Origin: Saccharofermentans sp.
Lineage (GTDB): Bacteria > Bacillota > Clostridia > Saccharofermentanales > Saccharofermentanaceae
NCBI GenBank assembly: GCA_024684815.1
Contig: JAIKWL010000070.1
Location: 1 to 50,783, forward strand
Length of the DNA stretch: 50,783 bases
Reading direction: 5' to 3'
A program made the translations under genes and the position numbers. This document shows positions 9,150 to 19,040 of this stretch, in pieces (position 1 is the first letter of the stretch; every line of letters starts with the position of its first letter). The notes under the pieces were generated by a model. It did no database searches. It saw only the letters and a list, made by a program, of their open reading frames with translations, and was not told the origin of the DNA.

Positions 9150-9593
9150 TTGCAGTTTTACGTAATGAACAAAGATCATTATTTATGGGATAAGACCATA
9201 AGTTATGCAGAAGGTTGTTCCTGGAAAGCAGGACCTTATCTTGCTGAAATGATGCGTTCAGGAAAGCTGTCTGACATTGAACGGATCATAATAGCATGTG
9301 AAGATGGTGAGATTATCGGGTTTTGCACGTTGGCGGAGAAAGATGAATTGCCTGATAGTTTTGCCTATACGCCGTTTATCGGATTTATTTTCGTTGACGA
9401 GAAGGCCAGGGGAAAAAGGATATCGGAAAAGTTAATATATACTGCATCTGAATATGCACTGAGTATCGGTTATGAATGTGTTTATATCTTAAGTGGCGAA
9501 GAGGGACTGTATGAGAAATACGGTTTCGAGAAGATCGGCGATGTGGAAACGATATACGGAACAGCAGATCAGCTTTTTCGAAAGAAATTATAA
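9150..9593 (+). CDS. GNAT family N-acetyltransferase
   Basis: A 147-residue acetyl-CoA-dependent acyltransferase. Residues 45-60 form the central strand (IIIACEDGEIIGFCTL), FIGFIFVDEKARGKRISEKL is the acetyl-CoA-binding motif A region, and YEKYGFEKIGD is the typical C-terminal motif B. Motif A reads ARGKRISEKL, so the canonical Q/RxxGxG/A has Arg-Ile in place of Gly-Ile/Leu-Gly. The reading starts at TTG 9150 behind GGGG; an in-frame ATG at 9165 is an alternative and would remove 5 residues. Substrate unknown. Confidence 0.85.
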   Translation: MQFYVMNKDHYLWDKTISYAEGCSWKAGPYLAEMMRSGKLSDIERIIIACEDGEIIGFCTLAEKDELPDSFAYTPFIGFIFVDEKARGKRISEKLIYTASEYALSIGYECVYILSGEEGLYEKYGFEKIGDVETIYGTADQLFRKKL

Positions 9594-9638
9594 ACGCAAA
9601 ACCGGATGTGAAGGATTAGAAAGGATACCACTGAGTTC

Positions 9639-10169
9639 ATGATCTACAGCGAAGATGAAAAACTGGTCATTCGAGATATGAATGAACCGGATGCTCAGGT
9701 TTTTACGGATGAGTTTACTTCACAAGGGTGGCATCTTGAAATTGCCGGATATATAAAGAGATTGAAAGATGTGTCAGAGGGTAAATGTATTGCCCTGACA
9801 GCTGTTTATGAGGGATGCCCTGCCGGGTATGTATATGTCTATCTGTGTGCGAATGAAGGGCCTTTCAAAGAAAAGAACTGGCCGATCATCGTTGATTTTA
9901 ACGTGCTGAAAAAATATCAAAGAATAGGCATTGGGAATAAGTTAATGGACGTGGCAGAACAGGTCGCAAGTCAGTATGCAGATACGGTTTGCCTTGGGGT
10001 TGGACTTTGTGAAAGTTATGGAGCCGCTCAACGGATGTATGTAAAACGCGGATATGTTCCGGATGGTTCCGGAGTATGGTATCAGGGAAAGCAATGTATT
10101 CAATATGAAACGGTCTGCACCGTAGATGATGATCTGATCTTGTTTTTGTTAAAGAAACTACGTGGTTAA
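9639..10169 (+). CDS. GNAT family N-acetyltransferase
   Basis: A 176-residue acetyltransferase. IIVDFNVLKKYQRIGIGNKLM is the acetyl-CoA pyrophosphate-binding loop (QRIGIG at about residues 97-102), and GAAQRMYVKRGYVPDG is the C-terminal motif. The N-terminus VIRDMNEPDAQVFTDEF resembles RimI-like and aminoglycoside acetyltransferase-like members. It lies 45 bases after another GNAT gene, but the two are not similar enough to be a recent duplication. AAAGGAT lies about 12 bases before the ATG. Substrate unknown. Confidence 0.88.
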   Translation: MIYSEDEKLVIRDMNEPDAQVFTDEFTSQGWHLEIAGYIKRLKDVSEGKCIALTAVYEGCPAGYVYVYLCANEGPFKEKNWPIIVDFNVLKKYQRIGIGNKLMDVAEQVASQYADTVCLGVGLCESYGAAQRMYVKRGYVPDGSGVWYQGKQCIQYETVCTVDDDLILFLLKKLRG

Positions 10170-10261
10170 TTAAGTGATTTAGTATTATTTATCACGAAAA
10201 ACAAACTAAACTTTCTGAAAGATCAGTATCTTATCATAATTCAAATATGAGTATCAGATTG

Positions 10262-10270
10262 TGTTATAAT
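10262..10270 (+). promoter_or_regulatory. Extended -10 promoter for the zinc-ribbon gene
   Basis: TGTTATAAT matches an extended -10 (TGnTATAAT). The region 17 bases upstream has no recognisable -35, as is common for extended -10 promoters. The leader to the GTG at 10315 would be about 38 bases. Confidence 0.6.
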
Positions 10271-10314
10271 CCACTTGGACTAGGAATATCTACAAGTAAT
10301 ATGGGGGTAAAGCT

Positions 10315-11163
10315 GTGAAGACTTTTTGTGATTATTGCGGAAGTGCCATTGAAGACACATTGGATAAGTGTCCGAACTGCGGTGCAACAAATCAGCATGT
10401 GATGCGTTCCGGCAATCAGGTGCCTAAGACTATCGAAGAGCTTTTAGCTTTCGCATCAGCGAATAATATTCCGCTTGAGAAGATGAGGTTCTTCATCGGA
10501 ATCGACTACAAGGAACCACGCGCATTCGGTATCTACAAAGAATCTAACGGCAACTTCGTTGTTTACAAGAATAAAGGCAACGGCGAGCGTGCCATCCGGT
10601 ATCACGGTACAGACGAAGCCTATGCCGTCAACGAGATCTATCAGAAGATGAAGGCAGAACTCCTGGAGCGCAAGCAGGCTGATATCAACAATGCCAATAA
10701 TACTCCGGCCGGAACACCTGTAAGCTCCCCTTCGAAGAAAAAGAAAAAAGGTATCGGGTGCGGCGCTGCAGTATTGATCTTCATATTCATTTTTTATGGT
10801 TTGGGAATAGTTCTCACATCTATCGATGATGCCAAGACACCGAATAAGGGTTATTACGACTACCAGGGTGATGCTTACTACTACACCGGCGGAAACTGGT
10901 ATACTCCGGGTGCCAACGGCGAGTGGGAGAGAGAGTACGATGTTCCCGACAGCCTTGAGGAGAATTATAAAGATTATTTCGAAGCCAAGGATTATTACAA
11001 TCTTGATGGCGATTATGCAGATAACATTGAAGAGTACGAGACCGAAGCATACTCATACGATAATGATGACAGTTGGAATGACAGCAACTGGGATGACGAT
11101 GACTGGGACTACGATTACGACAGTTACGATTCCTACGATTCAGATTGGGATTCGGACTGGTAA
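10315..11163 (+). CDS. Zinc-ribbon membrane protein with acidic Tyr/Asp tail
   Basis: A 282-residue protein of unknown function. An N-terminal zinc ribbon uses Cys5-x2-Cys8 and Cys19-x2-Cys22. A small globular part follows at about 35-120 (IPLEKMRFFIGIDYKEPRA), then a Lys-rich stop-transfer stretch and one transmembrane helix at about 145-170. The outer part starts with YYDYQGDAYYYTGGNWYTPG, and the last 50 or so residues are almost all Asp, Tyr, Ser, Asn and Trp. GTG start with GGGGG 5-9 bases upstream. The zinc ribbon inside and acidic tail outside suggest a sensor or envelope protein, but no function can be assigned. Confidence 0.75.
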   Translation: MKTFCDYCGSAIEDTLDKCPNCGATNQHVMRSGNQVPKTIEELLAFASANNIPLEKMRFFIGIDYKEPRAFGIYKESNGNFVVYKNKGNGERAIRYHGTDEAYAVNEIYQKMKAELLERKQADINNANNTPAGTPVSSPSKKKKKGIGCGAAVLIFIFIFYGLGIVLTSIDDAKTPNKGYYDYQGDAYYYTGGNWYTPGANGEWEREYDVPDSLEENYKDYFEAKDYYNLDGDYADNIEEYETEAYSYDNDDSWNDSNWDDDDWDYDYDSYDSYDSDWDSDW

Positions 11164-11252
11164 ACGCATCTTAAAGGTGTTTAATTGCAAAAACACCCCC
11201 TCTCGTATATACTTACACCCGTAATATTATTAATAATATAGGGAGCAAGATA

Positions 11253-12947
11253 ATGAGAGTTTCCAATTTGTTTATGGCTACACAAAGAGAGATCCCAGCT
11301 GATGCCGAGATCCCTTCACACAGACTGATGCTCAGAGCTGGCCTTATCCGTAAGATGGCATCAGGTATTTATTCCTTCATGCCTATGGGATACCGTTCCT
11401 ACAAGAAGGTCGAAGCGATCATCAGAGAAGAGATGGATAAGGCAGGAGCCCAGGAGCTCATCATGCCGGCGCTTCTTCCTGCAGAAGCTTACCAGGGTTC
11501 GGGAAGATGGGAAAAGTTCGGTCCCGAGATGTTCAGATTATCTGACCGCGGCGGCAGATCCTTCTGTCTTGGTCCTACACATGAAGAACCTTTCACGGAA
11601 GCGGTAAGGGATTCGATCAGATCTTACAAGCAGCTCCCTGTAACGCTTTACCAGATCCAGCATAAATACAGAGACGAGAAGCGTCCGAGATTCGGTGTTA
11701 TCAGAGCAAGAGAGTTCGTCATGAAGGATGCTTATTCCTTTGACGTGGACGAAGCAGGACTCGATATCTCCTACAAGAAGATGTATGACGCTTACAGAGC
11801 TATCTTTGACAGACTCGGACTTGATTATACGATCGTTGATGCTGATTCAGGCGCTATGGGCGGTTCCGGTTCACAGGAATTCATGGTAAAGAGTGAAGTC
11901 GGTGAAGATGCTATCTGCTTCTGTGACGAGTGCGGCTATGCAGCGAACGAGGAGAAGGCCGGCTGGACAAGAGGCGTAGCTGACACGGCTGAAGAACTGC
12001 CCATTGAAAAGATCCACACACCTGATGTTAAGACGATCGAAGAACTGTGCGGATTCCTTAACTGCGGACCTGAGGCTTTCGTTAAGACGATAATATACAA
12101 CATCGACGGCAAATTCGTTGCTGCAATGTGCAGAGGCGACAGAGATGTTAATGAGACAAAGCTCGGAAATCTCTATGATGCAACTGAGATGGAGCTTGCG
12201 GCATTTGCTGACGTTGAGATGATCACAGGTGCAAAAGTAGGTTTTGCAGGTCCTGTAGGACTTAAGCAGAAGATAGATATCGTTGTTGACCCTGAAATCA
12301 CAGGCATGAAGAACTTCGTTGTCGGTGCCTGCGAATCCGACTATCACTTCAAGAACGTTAATATCGGAAGAGATTTCGAAGCTGATAAGGTCGCTGATAT
12401 CACGAATGCAAAAGAGGGCGATATCTGCCCTAAGTGCGGCAAGGGCAAGCTCGGCATGGCAAGAGGTGTAGAAGTCGGACATATCTTCAAGCTCGGTACA
12501 AAGTATTCTGATGCACTGGGCTGCGTTTACCTTGATAATAACGGCAAGGAACACAGCATGGTAATGGGATGCTACGGTATCGGCGTATCCAGAGTACTGG
12601 CTGCGATCATTGAACAGTATCACGATGATGACGGAATCATCTGGCCTTCGATCGTTGCTCCTTATAAGGTTATCATCGTTCCCACAAAGGCTAATGATGA
12701 GGAGATCATGGGTGTCGCTGAGAAGATCTATGATGAGCTTACTTCTGCAGGATGCGAAGTCCTGATAGATGACAGAAATGAGCGTCCGGGCGTTAAGTTC
12801 AAGGATGCAGACCTTCTCGGTATTCCGCTCCGTATCACTGTCGGAAGAAGAGCCGGTGAGGGAATCGTGGAAGTTAAGAGAAGAGACAGCAGCGAAGCTG
12901 TCGAGATCACGAGCGAAGAGGCTGTAAAACTTGCCAAGGAGATCTGA
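11253..12947 (+). CDS. proS: Prolyl-tRNA synthetase (bacterial type)
   Basis: Class II synthetase charging tRNA-Pro. At 564 residues it is the bacterial form with the YbaK-like editing domain (about residues 235-395) inserted between motifs 2 and 3. Motif 1 region [19 protein letters not shown], motif 2 [21 protein letters not shown] and motif 3 [17 protein letters not shown] are visible, followed by the anticodon-binding domain ([12 protein letters not shown] onward). GGGAGCAAG gives a good ribosome binding site before ATG 11253. The next gene starts 2 bases after its stop. Confidence 0.97.
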   Translation: MRVSNLFMATQREIPADAEIPSHRLMLRAGLIRKMASGIYSFMPMGYRSYKKVEAIIREEMDKAGAQELIMPALLPAEAYQGSGRWEKFGPEMFRLSDRGGRSFCLGPTHEEPFTEAVRDSIRSYKQLPVTLYQIQHKYRDEKRPRFGVIRAREFVMKDAYSFDVDEAGLDISYKKMYDAYRAIFDRLGLDYTIVDADSGAMGGSGSQEFMVKSEVGEDAICFCDECGYAANEEKAGWTRGVADTAEELPIEKIHTPDVKTIEELCGFLNCGPEAFVKTIIYNIDGKFVAAMCRGDRDVNETKLGNLYDATEMELAAFADVEMITGAKVGFAGPVGLKQKIDIVVDPEITGMKNFVVGACESDYHFKNVNIGRDFEADKVADITNAKEGDICPKCGKGKLGMARGVEVGHIFKLGTKYSDALGCVYLDNNGKEHSMVMGCYGIGVSRVLAAIIEQYHDDDGIIWPSIVAPYKVIIVPTKANDEEIMGVAEKIYDELTSAGCEVLIDDRNERPGVKFKDADLLGIPLRITVGRRAGEGIVEVKRRDSSEAVEITSEEAVKLAKEI

Positions 12948-12949
12948 AG

Positions 12950-14437
12950 ATGATCTTGAGGATGATCGCATCCTTAGTGATTTGCACATCTTTTATTCTC
13001 GGATCTTTTCCTGTTTTGGAGAAGAAGGGTGACTTTGCACCTGCTTCTTATGATGAATACGAATTGACGCTTGCAGACGGTGAGACGCTTAATATGCGTC
13101 TTGCCGGCGAGAGGATAATCTTCGAATCAGGTAAGCAAGACAGAAAATATAATATTTTGCTCTCCAAATCCCAAAATATGCGCGTGGTTAAGAATTTCAC
13201 CGGCGCGGGCAGTTCGTTTTACATTGACTGCGCAAGTTTTATGGATGAGGATGTGCTTTACAATATCACCATCTCCTATGAAGCATATGGCATGGAGCTT
13301 ACAAACGGCGATCATGTGATCTACAAGGACAAAAACAGGATCCATTTCTGGAAGTCTGCCAATTACGAATACAATCTTGAGACCTGTTCGGAAATGTGGA
13401 TTGATGAGCAGTCATTAACAGAATGCCTTCAGCCGCAAAATGATATAGAGTGTGATGATCCCGTGCTTATCGCATATTCCGAGAGGATCTGCGAAGGAGC
13501 AAAAGACGATTGGGAGAAAGTGTTCCGCATCTATGTCTATATAGCCCATCAGATGGCTTATGATGAAGTTGAAGCTGATGATTCCAACGGCGGATATCAG
13601 GATGGAGCAGTAACGGTCATAAGGGACGGAAAGTCCATTTGTGAAGGCTTTGCCAACGCTTTTACCGCGCTTTGCAGAGCCCAGGGTATACCTGCGGTAG
13701 TCGAATTCGGCATAGGCTTTTCCGATTATAAAGAGATGACTGAAAGGACACCTGATGCAGGGGATTATGCCGATCATGCATGGGCAGCGGTCTATCTGGG
13801 CGGAAAATGGCATTTTGTCGATCCGACCTACGATATGTCGAGATACTATGAAGGATCAAAGAAGGTAACTATAGTGGAAAATGAGACTTCATATTATCTT
13901 CTTCCTCTGGAATGTTTCTCGAACGATCACAGGATCTATGATGCCGACACCATACACGGGATTCCGACTGCAGGTTACTGCGGACCTACGGCTTATTTTG
14001 AGATAACCAGAGACGGAGTCTGTCATATATGGGGTTGCGGAACCATAGTAATGCCGGCCGGCGTCAACTGTTTTTCGAAAGTTATCTTCGAAGAAGGAAG
14101 CGATATCACCAGGATCGGCAAGGATTGCTTCTCTGATTGCGATCTTCTGACGACAGTCATACTTCCCGAGACAGTAACATACATAGACGATTTTGCGTTT
14201 AATACATGTGAAGATCTGGAATATGTCTATATTCCTGAAGGAGTTACTTATATTGGTGAACAGGCATTTGATTACTGTGACGAATTAAGTTATATAAGGG
14301 TTCCGGATTCAGTGGAAAAGATCGGCCGGTGGGCATTTGATAACTGCCCGAGGCTTTTTATCAATGTGCCTTCCGGGTTCGGTAATCTGACGAATAATTA
14401 CGATACCAGACCTATGCGTGTTGACTGCAGGTATTGA
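12950..14437 (+). CDS. Secreted transglutaminase-like protein with BspA-type LRRs
   Basis: A 495-residue exported protein. A hydrophobic signal segment lies at residues 1-20. A transglutaminase/protease-like core carries Cys231 (GKSICEGFANAF), His276 (DHAWAAVY) and Asp291 (HFVDPTYD), so the Cys-His-Asp triad is complete. The C-terminal 120 or so residues are BspA-like leucine-rich repeats (LTTVILPETVTYIDDFAF, LEYVYIPEGVTYIGEQAF, LSYIRVPDSVEKIGRWAF). Such proteins occur on the surface of gut Clostridia and may cleave or cross-link peptides. It starts 2 bases after proS, apparently by coupling; the combination with proS has no obvious functional meaning. There is no lipobox or sortase motif. 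Confidence 0.85.
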   Translation: MILRMIASLVICTSFILGSFPVLEKKGDFAPASYDEYELTLADGETLNMRLAGERIIFESGKQDRKYNILLSKSQNMRVVKNFTGAGSSFYIDCASFMDEDVLYNITISYEAYGMELTNGDHVIYKDKNRIHFWKSANYEYNLETCSEMWIDEQSLTECLQPQNDIECDDPVLIAYSERICEGAKDDWEKVFRIYVYIAHQMAYDEVEADDSNGGYQDGAVTVIRDGKSICEGFANAFTALCRAQGIPAVVEFGIGFSDYKEMTERTPDAGDYADHAWAAVYLGGKWHFVDPTYDMSRYYEGSKKVTIVENETSYYLLPLECFSNDHRIYDADTIHGIPTAGYCGPTAYFEITRDGVCHIWGCGTIVMPAGVNCFSKVIFEEGSDITRIGKDCFSDCDLLTTVILPETVTYIDDFAFNTCEDLEYVYIPEGVTYIGEQAFDYCDELSYIRVPDSVEKIGRWAFDNCPRLFINVPSGFGNLTNNYDTRPMRVDCRY

Positions 14438-14462
14438 ACCGTGACAGATATTGGAGAGTTAT

Positions 14463-15164
14463 ATGGCATATATAGAATTTCGTGATGTAAAGAAGATATA
14501 CAAAACCGGAACGGTAAATGTTACAGCACTTGACGGTTGTGATTTTTCTGTCGAAAAGGGCGAGCTCTGTGTCATAGTAGGTCAGTCCGGCGCCGGAAAG
14601 ACGACGCTTCTTAACATCCTTGGCGGTATGGACAGATTGACTTCAGGAGAAGTCTTTCTCGACGGCAAAGAGATCTCAAAGCTCAGTGCAAGCGAACTGG
14701 CTTTGTTCAGAAGACAGAACGTCGGATTTGTCTTTCAATTCTACAATCTTATACCGAATCTCACTGCATATGAGAATGTCGAGATGGCAGCCCAGCTCGT
14801 AAAAGATCCGATAGACTGCGATCTTCTTATGAATGAAGTCGGTCTTTCAGAAAGAAAAAACAATTTTCCTGCGCAGCTTTCCGGCGGCGAACAACAGCGT
14901 GTTGCAATAGCAAGAGCTATCGCGAAAAACCCTAAACTTCTGCTTTGTGATGAACCTACCGGAGCACTTGATTACCAGACAGGAAAAGCGATCTTAAAAC
15001 TCCTTCAGTCCTTAAGCACCGAAAAGGGCATGACTGTTGTCATCATCACGCACAATTCGGCCCTGACCTCTATGGCTGACAGAGTTATAAAGGTTAAGAA
15101 CGGAAAGATCACGAGCAACGAGATCAACAAAAATCCCGTAAACGTGGATACGATCGAATGGTAA
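14463..15164 (+). CDS. ABC transporter ATP-binding protein (MacB/LolD-like)
   Basis: A 233-residue ATPase for the large permease that follows. Walker [12 protein letters not shown], signature [15 protein letters not shown] and Walker [13 protein letters not shown] are all present, with the Q-loop at [18 protein letters not shown]. This sequence type powers FtsX-fold permeases (LolD, MacB, BceA). I chose ATG 14463 because GGAG lies 6 bases upstream; a longer reading from TTG 14451 would overlap that ribosome binding site. The last 7 bases overlap the permease gene, so the pair is a translationally coupled unit. Confidence 0.93.
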   Translation: MAYIEFRDVKKIYKTGTVNVTALDGCDFSVEKGELCVIVGQSGAGKTTLLNILGGMDRLTSGEVFLDGKEISKLSASELALFRRQNVGFVFQFYNLIPNLTAYENVEMAAQLVKDPIDCDLLMNEVGLSERKNNFPAQLSGGEQQRVAIARAIAKNPKLLLCDEPTGALDYQTGKAILKLLQSLSTEKGMTVVIITHNSALTSMADRVIKVKNGKITSNEINKNPVNVDTIEW

Positions 15165-18100
15165 TGAGCCCTTACGTTAAGACGATAATAAGATCCATAA
15201 AGATGACTCTGCCGAGATTTATCGCGATATTTGCGATAATCGCCCTTGGCGTGGGATTTTTTGCGGGACTTAAAGTAACAACACCGTCTTTCGTTCTGAC
15301 AGGCGACAAATATGTTAACGATTACGCATTTTATGATTTCAAGCTCTTATCGACGATAGGTTTCACGGATGAGGATATAGAAGAAATAGCAAAGCGGACG
15401 TCATGTGTTGTAGAAGGCGCGTATTCGGCAGACTGCTCTGCATATCTCGGAGACAGTGTCAGCGCGGATACGGTACACTTTATATCTATAACCGGAAACG
15501 TCAACCGGCTTGCTCTCGAATCGGGAAGAATGCCGTCATCTCCTGATGAGATAGTTGTCGATGCTTACATGATCCCTGATATCAAACCGGGAACAAAACT
15601 CGTTATAGCTGATGAGACTTCCGACAAAGCCAGGGAAATGTTCAGATACAGTGAGTATACGGTCGTAGGAACCGCAAGATCACCCATGTATCTGAATTTC
15701 CAGAGGGGCACTTCCAACGAGGGTTCGGGAAGTGTTTCTTTTTATGTTTGCGCACTTCCTGAAGCGTTCGATTCCGAGTACTATACCGAAGCTTATCTGT
15801 ATGCTGATACTGGTTTCTTTATTTATTCTGATGAGTATAAGAACTGGGCGACTGATGCTGAGAAACAGTATAAGAACGTTTTGAGAAGTGTTATCAATGA
15901 AAGATTTGAAGGCCTGTTAAGAGACGAATATGACAAGCTTTATGAAGGCTTTGATACTTTTAATGAAGAGCTTGATAAAGGCTGGAGCGAGATTGAGGAC
16001 GGAAGGAAGAAATTAGAGGATGCCAGGAAAGAACTGGAAGATGCCCAGACAGAGGTAGACAGCGGCCGTCAGGAATTATCTGAGGGGAAAAAGACGCTGG
16101 ATGATACGGCGAAGACACTAAACGGATACCGGACGGAATTGAATTCTTCAAAAGAACAGCTTGACAAGGCAAAAGAAAATTCTGAAGCAATGAAAAAAGA
16201 AGCGGATGATCTTAAGACAGAAGTCGATCAGCTCCATTCCGATATTCTGGAAGGACGTTCAAAGGTAAGAAGTGAAAGGAGCCGGATCGAATCAAGGATA
16301 TCCACGCTGGATTTCCTGATCTCGACCTATGTGTCCGCAAATGAAAGAATTGAAGAGGAAATAGAGAGTAACAGGGAAAGGCTTGAGCAGGCGGATTCTG
16401 ACTGGGAGAGAGGTGCTATCGAAGCCAGGATAGCATTAGAGGAGGAGACCAAAAAGAATAACGATGCGCTGATAAGTGGTTGTGAGAGCGAGAAAGCGGA
16501 TCTTGAGAGTGATGCTTCAGAACTTGATAAAAGAAGTACTGAACTCGATGAGATGCAGAAGGAATACGAGAATAAGATCGCTGAATATAACCGGAAGTAT
16601 CAGGCATATCTCACAGACAAGCTCCAGTACGATATGGGCGTTAAAGAATATGAGAGTTCAAAGACCCAGTATGACAGTGCATATTCCCAGTATCTCGGCG
16701 GACTTACACAATATAACGAGGGTGTAAGAAAACTTGATGATGCACAGAGACAGATAGATGACGGCTGGATTGAGTATCATGACGGAGTCCGTGAACTCTG
16801 GAAGGGTTATTCGGAATATAAATGGACTGCAGATACGGTCTTTAAATCTGATCTGGTTTACGGATATACGCTGATAGAAAGCGTTGATGATCCTGAGACA
16901 TATATTCTCGGGAGAGATAAGAATACCGGTTATGTCTGTTTTGATAATGACTCACAGATAGTCGACGGTATCTCAACAGTATTCCCTGTATTCTTCTTTA
17001 TGATCGCCGCTCTCGTGTGTTCCACGACCATGAGCAGGATGGTAGGTGATGAGAGAGGCATCATAGGAACCATGAGAGCTTTGGGCTATTCGGATTTTAA
17101 GATTGTAATGAAGTATGCAATATATGCGGGCTCCGCATCAGTTTTGGGCTGTGTGCTCGGATTTGCGGGCGGAACAAAACTCTTCCCCGGAGTCATTTGG
17201 GAAGTTTATAAGATGATGTACGGCTTTGCTCCGATCACTTTCAGATCGAGCGCTCCTCTGTTTTTGCTGTCTCTTGGTGTGGCTCTTATCTGCACGGTGG
17301 GAGTAACTGTCGTTACCGCTCTGTCGGCACTCAAAGGCATGCCCGCCGAGCTCATCAGGCCCAAAGCACCGCTCCCGGGTAAGCGGATCCTGATGGAATA
17401 CATCGGATTTATATGGAAAAGGCTCAAGTTCCTTCACAAGGTGTCATTGAGAAATGTATTCCGTTTTAAAAAGAGAATGTGGATGATGATAGTCGGCATT
17501 GCCGGATGCACATCTCTTCTTCTGACGGCTTTCGGTCTTTATGATTCCATATGTGATGTCGTCAACATCCAGTATGACAACATCATGAGATACGATATTA
17601 ACGTCATGTTTGACGAGAAATACAGACAGTATGAGATCGAAGACGCGGCAAAGGAAGCAGGGAATTATGCAGGCGTCAATTACGATTATGCTGTAGTCAA
17701 AAATGATTCTGCCAAAAATAACGGTTCGGGATACGTAAGAGACGTGGGCCTGTTCATATCAGATGATCCGAATCTCGATAAGATCTTCGGTCTGATGGAT
17801 TATAAGACTAATGAAGTTCTGACATGGCCTGCTGACGGCGAAGTAGCTGTCTCTCACAAGCTTGCTGAGAAGAACAAAGTCAAGGTCGGAGACGATATAA
17901 CATTGTTATACGGTGATGATGAGCACGAAGTTGTGCTTAAAGTCGGTGCTATCTTCACTAATTACACATTTCATTATGTGGTCATGACCCCTCAGACATA
18001 CAGGGATTATTTCGGCAAGCCCTATACTCCCGAGACGCTCCTCATTTTGACTGAGACCAAGACAAGAGAGGACGGTTATAAGTTCGCATCTTACCTGTCA

Positions 18101-18574
18101 GACAACTACGAACTCAAGACATGGTCATCCACACAGGATTCGAGGGAGAGCTTTGCCAAGACCATGGAGCGTATGAACTACGTTGTTGTTCTTGTAATAG
18201 GAAGTGCTGCCGCTCTTGCATTTATTGTGCTGTTCAACCTCAACAACATAAATATCACCGAGCGAATAAGGGAGATCGCGACACTTAAGGTCATGGGTTT
18301 TAACAAGAGGGAGACAGGAGCCTACGTTACACGCGAAAATGTCATGCTCGTGCTTATGGGATATTTAGCCGGTTTACCGCTCGGTTTTCTGCTTCACAGG
18401 TTCGTTATGGCTCAGATAGCTATGGACATGGTCACATATCAGATAAAGATAGATCTGATAAGTTATTTCTATTCACTTGCTTTTGTGCTTGCGTTCTCGG
18501 CTATTGTAAACATGATAATGCACGCAAAGATCGAAAAGATAGATATGGCAGAATCTTTGAAGAGTGCAGAATAA
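15158..18574 (+). CDS. FtsX-fold ABC permease with giant coiled-coil domain
   Basis: A 1138-residue permease. One transmembrane helix at about 17-39, a soluble beta-rich domain to about 255, then about 300 residues (262-565) of heptad-like, charged coiled coil, partly repetitive with the pattern QYxxGxxQYxxG and AxxQIDDGWIEY. Two FtsX domains follow: helices at about 600-735, a second extracytoplasmic domain, and the last three helices at about 1008-1125 ending KIEKIDMAESLKS. This architecture matches Gram-positive MacB/FtsX-type exporters or mechanotransmitters whose coil extends outside the membrane. ATG 15158 overlaps the ATPase gene; ATG 15164 is an alternative. A GNAT gene follows by 10 bases. 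Substrate unknown; likely lipids, peptides or peptidoglycan-hydrolase control. Confidence 0.9.
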   Translation: MVMSPYVKTIIRSIKMTLPRFIAIFAIIALGVGFFAGLKVTTPSFVLTGDKYVNDYAFYDFKLLSTIGFTDEDIEEIAKRTSCVVEGAYSADCSAYLGDSVSADTVHFISITGNVNRLALESGRMPSSPDEIVVDAYMIPDIKPGTKLVIADETSDKAREMFRYSEYTVVGTARSPMYLNFQRGTSNEGSGSVSFYVCALPEAFDSEYYTEAYLYADTGFFIYSDEYKNWATDAEKQYKNVLRSVINERFEGLLRDEYDKLYEGFDTFNEELDKGWSEIEDGRKKLEDARKELEDAQTEVDSGRQELSEGKKTLDDTAKTLNGYRTELNSSKEQLDKAKENSEAMKKEADDLKTEVDQLHSDILEGRSKVRSERSRIESRISTLDFLISTYVSANERIEEEIESNRERLEQADSDWERGAIEARIALEEETKKNNDALISGCESEKADLESDASELDKRSTELDEMQKEYENKIAEYNRKYQAYLTDKLQYDMGVKEYESSKTQYDSAYSQYLGGLTQYNEGVRKLDDAQRQIDDGWIEYHDGVRELWKGYSEYKWTADTVFKSDLVYGYTLIESVDDPETYILGRDKNTGYVCFDNDSQIVDGISTVFPVFFFMIAALVCSTTMSRMVGDERGIIGTMRALGYSDFKIVMKYAIYAGSASVLGCVLGFAGGTKLFPGVIWEVYKMMYGFAPITFRSSAPLFLLSLGVALICTVGVTVVTALSALKGMPAELIRPKAPLPGKRILMEYIGFIWKRLKFLHKVSLRNVFRFKKRMWMMIVGIAGCTSLLLTAFGLYDSICDVVNIQYDNIMRYDINVMFDEKYRQYEIEDAAKEAGNYAGVNYDYAVVKNDSAKNNGSGYVRDVGLFISDDPNLDKIFGLMDYKTNEVLTWPADGEVAVSHKLAEKNKVKVGDDITLLYGDDEHEVVLKVGAIFTNYTFHYVVMTPQTYRDYFGKPYTPETLLILTETKTREDGYKFASYLSDNYELKTWSSTQDSRESFAKTMERMNYVVVLVIGSAAALAFIVLFNLNNINITERIREIATLKVMGFNKRETGAYVTRENVMLVLMGYLAGLPLGFLLHRFVMAQIAMDMVTYQIKIDLISYFYSLAFVLAFSAIVNMIMHAKIEKIDMAESLKSAE

Positions 18575-18584
18575 GGAGCGCAAT

Positions 18585-19028
18585 ATGTACAACGATTATT
18601 CCATTACGAAAACTATCACTCCGGCTGAATATATGGAGATGCGGAAAGCTGTCGGCTGGGGATTATTTCCTTTGGAGGAAGCGCAGGCAGGTCTTTCGAA
18701 CTCATATATCTGGTGCATAAGAGATAACGGGACCGGCAGCCCGGTAGGTCTTGGAAGAGTCATATGGGATAAAGGTTATGTTATGTATATTGCTGACATC
18801 ATTGTGATCCCGGAATATCAGGGAAAGGGACTGGGCCGCGTTCTGATGGAACAGGTCATGGATTTCATTCATGAGCAATTAAAACCCGGCTATAGATTTA
18901 TGGTTTCCTTGTGCTCTGCCAAAGGCAAAGAGGAGTTCTATAAGAAATTCGGTTTTGTCGTAAGACCGAATGAAGATGTGGGTCCGGGAATGCATCAATG
19001 GTTCACAAGTGAGGAAATAGAAGGATAA
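18585..19028 (+). CDS. GNAT family N-acetyltransferase
   Basis: A 147-residue acetyltransferase with motif A DIIVIPEYQGKGLGRVLMEQ (the acetyl-CoA loop QGKGLG) and motif B EEFYKKFGFVVRP, ending GPGMHQWF as in many small GNATs. The reading could start at GTG 18564, but AAGGAG at 18573-18578 sits 6 bases before ATG 18585 and overlaps the permease stop codon, so the shorter start is right. Probably part of the ABC operon. Substrate unknown. Confidence 0.92.
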   Translation: MYNDYSITKTITPAEYMEMRKAVGWGLFPLEEAQAGLSNSYIWCIRDNGTGSPVGLGRVIWDKGYVMYIADIIVIPEYQGKGLGRVLMEQVMDFIHEQLKPGYRFMVSLCSAKGKEEFYKKFGFVVRPNEDVGPGMHQWFTSEEIEG

Positions 19029-19040
19029 ACAGACCGCGGT

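Noticed and set aside
10826..11224. Overlapping open frame with Thr/Met-rich product
   Set aside because: It is a shifted frame of the Asp/Tyr-rich tail of the zinc-ribbon protein.
11164..11252. GGTGTTT/AAACACC hairpin before proS as a terminator
   Set aside because: There is no T tract on either strand and the stem is short.
11871..12989. Long minus-strand open frame of 372 codons over proS
   Set aside because: It is the antisense of proS, has no domain-like pattern, and proS is unmistakable.
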